NCBI GenBank assembly: GCA_023442465.1
Contig: JAEZZQ010000016.1
Location: 310,001 to 374,000 of the forward strand
Length of the DNA: 64,000 nt
Source of the DNA: Bacillota bacterium
GTDB lineage: Bacteria; Bacillota; Clostridia; Lachnospirales; Lachnospiraceae
Direction: 5' to 3'
In this document: piece after piece, positions 61,508 through 64,000 of the stretch
Position numbering within the stretch: position 1 is the first letter of the stretch
Layout of the letters: each line of letters starts with the position of its first letter
Translations under genes and position numbers: made by a program
Notes under the pieces: model-generated
The model's input: the letters and a program-made list of their open reading frames with translations, nothing else
Database searches by the model: none
What the model was told of the DNA's origin: nothing

Positions 61508-62578
61508 TTATTTATAAACAAATTCTCTTTGAATCACGAAGCTGATAAAAAATAGAAATACATCCACCGGTATTTTTACGAAAACCTCGTAACCGCCAAA
61601 TAACGGATACAAAAGATTCACGAGAAGTGCGCTGCATCCCATCTGCACCACGGCAAGAAATAAATATTTGCCTGCACTTTTTTTCATGGTACTGCGGCTT
61701 TTAAATACCACCTTATAATTAAGAAGATAATTATATACCGCCGACACTACTCTTGCCAATCCCGTTGCCGCCGTAATATATGTCATTCCAATAATATCCT
61801 TTTCCCGAAGGAAGTGGCAGAAAATCGTAAATAGAGCCAAGTCCAGCACGCTGGATGATGCGGAGGAAAATAAAAATTTGCCGAATATGAGATAGATTCT
61901 TGCAGAGTCCCGAATCACACGGAAATGGCTCGTCTTATTTTCTTCTATATAAATCGTCTGAATCGGAACCTCTTTTACCGGGACCTCGCTGCGTTTTGCT
62001 CCCATCAGCATATTCGTCTCATATTCAAAACGTTCGCCCGAAACATTCATCAGTGTTCTGATAAAGTACATAGGAACAGCCCTAAGCCCCGTCTGTGTAT
62101 CCGATATACGGATACCCGCCAGATAGCGGAACAATTTACTGGTACACTTATTTCCAAAACGGGAACGAAAAGGGACATTTTTTCCATTGAAATCGCGGCA
62201 TCCGAGAATCAGCGCTTTTGGTTGCTCCCACAACGCTTTCATCAGTTTAATTATACATTCCGGGCTGTGCTGTCCGTCCGAATCTGCCGTCACACAACCG
62301 GGCATGTTCTCATATGCTTGAAGGCAATAGTTAAATGCCGTCTTTAATGCCCTCCCTTTTCCAAGATTCACCGCATGCCTAAGTACCATACAGCCATATA
62401 CCTCCTGGGCTTTTTCAAACAAATGACTGTACGGCTTTCCGCTTCCGTCATCCACCACCACAATATTTACAATGTGCGCTTCCCGCAAATCCTTCAAAAG
62501 TCCGATCAGCTTTTCATCAGGCTCATATGCCGGGATAATTACCGGTACTTCCATATATGTATCACTATTTCCACCCAT
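61508..62578 (-). CDS. Family 2 glycosyltransferase fused to GtrA flippase domain
   Basis: A 356-residue protein. The N-terminal ~225 residues are a GT-A fold (VIIPAYEPDEKLIGLL, VVVDDGSG, TADSDGQHSPECI with the DxD-type site), like DPM1/polyprenyl-phosphate sugar synthases. The C-terminal ~120 residues contain four helices of a GtrA-like domain (VLDLALFTIFCHFL, FISFVIQREFVYK). The fusion would make a polyprenyl-phosphate sugar and help move it across the membrane. It overlaps the end of the upstream membrane protein by 14 bp. ATG 62578 has AAGGAG about 10 nt upstream. Confidence 0.88.
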   Translation of the reverse strand: MGGNSDTYMEVPVIIPAYEPDEKLIGLLKDLREAHIVNIVVVDDGSGKPYSHLFEKAQEVYGCMVLRHAVNLGKGRALKTAFNYCLQAYENMPGCVTADSDGQHSPECIIKLMKALWEQPKALILGCRDFNGKNVPFRSRFGNKCTSKLFRYLAGIRISDTQTGLRAVPMYFIRTLMNVSGERFEYETNMLMGAKRSEVPVKEVPIQTIYIEENKTSHFRVIRDSARIYLIFGKFLFSSASSSVLDLALFTIFCHFLREKDIIGMTYITAATGLARVVSAVYNYLLNYKVVFKSRSTMKKSAGKYLFLAVVQMGCSALLVNLLYPLFGGYEVFVKIPVDVFLFFISFVIQREFVYK

Positions 62579-64000
62579 CAAACGTCTGCTCCTTAACGGA
62601 CAGCCTCATGGCTCCGTCAATAAAATCTACTTTATAAAGGGTATTATAACAGAATACCCCTCCCTCTGCCATACCGTCGAAAATATGTCCGGCCGCTTCC
62701 CCCGTATCGTCTGCGTATAAATACGTCGCATGGGACTGCACCACCGCCTTTACTACATCTTCACTTCCCATATCCGAGGGAAAAAGGGTTCCATACATCA
62801 TGGATACCGGAGATGCCTCGAAGCTGACATATGTATTTTGAACCCAACTGGCGTTCTTCCCATCTCTCAGGTACAAAATTCTTACACCGGCCTCCCCTTC
62901 CGCCACATTAGCCATGTCCTCCTCCCTGAGCAATTGAAGAAACTGCTTCGCCGGTCCCTTTAGAATATCTTCTCTTTCCAATGCGACCGCTTCCGTACCC
63001 TTTCGATAACCTACCAGTCCTTCATAAGCCATCTTATGATCCGCACAAATAAAAACTATCACAAAACACAGCAGATAAGGCGCATATTTCTTATAAAATC
63101 CTGCGCTTTCGCCCTCATGCTTTCGATCTGACTTATTGAGCCACAAAAATCCAAGAAAATACAGTCCTCCAATCGTAAACGGTGCCCCGTACCTTTCTAT
63201 AGAAGATACCATTCCAAACGGCTCCAAATACTGTTCCTCTATAGCAAAAATGGTCAAATGGCTTACTAAATTAAAGGAATAGAAAATTATGCCGCTTACT
63301 GCAAAAAATACTGCCATAAATAAAGCATATACCTTACCCAATACATTCCTTTTATACATAATAACAATCATAAGACAAATGATAATATATAAGATAAGCG
63401 GAGATAAATCCAGCCCCCACGTTTTCCACCTATGCAGCGGCCAGATACAAAAAGCTTCAAAAAAGGCTTTTATCAGCTCTCCCGAATAATCCGGCAGATG
63501 TACTCCCTCCGTGGCCATGGTCACCGCTGTGCCCGTAAGCTTCGCCACCCTGCGCATTCGAAGACAAAAAAGGAGCCAGCCGGATTCGGTCAATATAGGG
63601 AGCAAAATAGTCATTCCAATAGTAAACCATTCTTTTTTTATATTACAGCATACAATCCGATTCTCTTTTTTCCATACGAGCAGGCGATACGCACAGAAAT
63701 ATACGATTCCAAAAGCTGCCCAGATAAAACCTACATTTTTAAGAAGCACCAATATCATCAGATATAAAGCAAGCCTTCCATAATAGAACGCTGCGCCGTG
63801 TCCTTCTTCATCCACCACCGAAGCGAGAAATGCTCCATATACGATGCCCATGGACAAATCTGCACAGCTCCCTGTCAGATAAAATTGCTCCGCCACATTG
63901 GGAAATATCCAAAGGAGAATTGGCATCATCACAAGGACCGCTATATTCCGTCCAGGCAGTCTCCGCATAAGCGGCATCAAAAATGTCAGATTCATTGCAT
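62565..64000 (-). CDS. Polytopic membrane protein (glucosyltransferase-associated), 5' end outside window
   Basis: At least 476 residues, with about ten helices between the start and residue ~330 and a soluble C-terminal domain (GVRILYLRDGKNASWVQ, ATYLYADDTGEAAGHIF). The ATG at 63995 has no visible ribosome site within the window, and the frame stays open to the edge, so the gene probably begins further right. Position before a GT2-GtrA gene suggests a GT-C-type enzyme using the polyprenyl sugar that gene makes, or another glycan-modifying membrane protein. Family not recognised. Confidence 0.65.
   Translation of the reverse strand, partial: AMNLTFLMPLMRRLPGRNIAVLVMMPILLWIFPNVAEQFYLTGSCADLSMGIVYGAFLASVVDEEGHGAAFYYGRLALYLMILVLLKNVGFIWAAFGIVYFCAYRLLVWKKENRIVCCNIKKEWFTIGMTILLPILTESGWLLFCLRMRRVAKLTGTAVTMATEGVHLPDYSGELIKAFFEAFCIWPLHRWKTWGLDLSPLILYIIICLMIVIMYKRNVLGKVYALFMAVFFAVSGIIFYSFNLVSHLTIFAIEEQYLEPFGMVSSIERYGAPFTIGGLYFLGFLWLNKSDRKHEGESAGFYKKYAPYLLCFVIVFICADHKMAYEGLVGYRKGTEAVALEREDILKGPAKQFLQLLREEDMANVAEGEAGVRILYLRDGKNASWVQNTYVSFEASPVSMMYGTLFPSDMGSEDVVKAVVQSHATYLYADDTGEAAGHIFDGMAEGGVFCYNTLYKVDFIDGAMRLSVKEQTFDGWK

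Overview
The window looks like chromosomal DNA of a Firmicute of class Clostridia, most likely family Lachnospiraceae. The evidence is a clustered dgt-dnaG-rpoD-trmK-nif3 set, purine-rich ribosome binding sites, and a dense set of proteins resembling Lachnospiraceae families (DUF4125, DUF3877, DUF6320, DUF6440, DUF6774, DUF6311 types). I do not assign a genus. All family names come from reading motifs; no database search was run.

Layout. 1-5.9 kb: the end of an AlaX-type tRNA editing enzyme, a hemerythrin, a ZIP metal transporter and a surface lipoprotein/serine protease pair. 6.0-13.7 kb: RNase P RNA and the macromolecular synthesis cluster on the minus strand. 13.8-25.6 kb: accessory and housekeeping genes (esterase, acyltransferase, GerMN lipoprotein, HIT, Nudix, cytidine deaminase, MscL, an orphan FliD-like protein), two tRNA-Leu genes and several gene relics. 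26.0-31.4 kb: a prophage-derived module. It has a MrpR-like (inactive integrase) repressor, divergent early-type promoters with LexA-like and dyad operators, a candidate small RNA, two small unknown genes and a decayed double-psi-beta-barrel RNA polymerase of the YonO/QDE-1 type. 31.5-40.3 kb: an AT-rich island of membrane acyltransferase and glycosyltransferase-type genes with short phage-like scraps between them. 40.6-49.3 kb: glutamine amidotransferase, DUF2974 hydrolase, nucleoid-associated protein, TrkH/TrkA potassium uptake, an HD-GYP protein and a sodium/amino acid symporter. 49.3-56.1 kb: a complete phosphate operon pstSCAB-phoU-phoB-phoR with an 11-bp periodic Pho box. 56.3-64 kb: endonuclease III, a run of GNAT acetyltransferases (one broken), a PilZ protein, and sugar/glycosyltransferase genes leaving the right edge.

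Two dispersed repeat families stand out. One is a 133-bp element with 12-bp terminal inverted repeats and 8-bp target duplications (three copies; one is inserted exactly at a ribosome binding site). The other is a ~118-bp multi-hairpin repeat with five full copies and one deleted copy. The most interesting system is at 26.3-31.3 kb: a candidate sRNA with a consensus promoter and terminator shares a 15-nt perfect complement with the leader of the polymerase operon. The neighbouring repressor and polymerase classes are both known together from Bacillus phage SPbeta.
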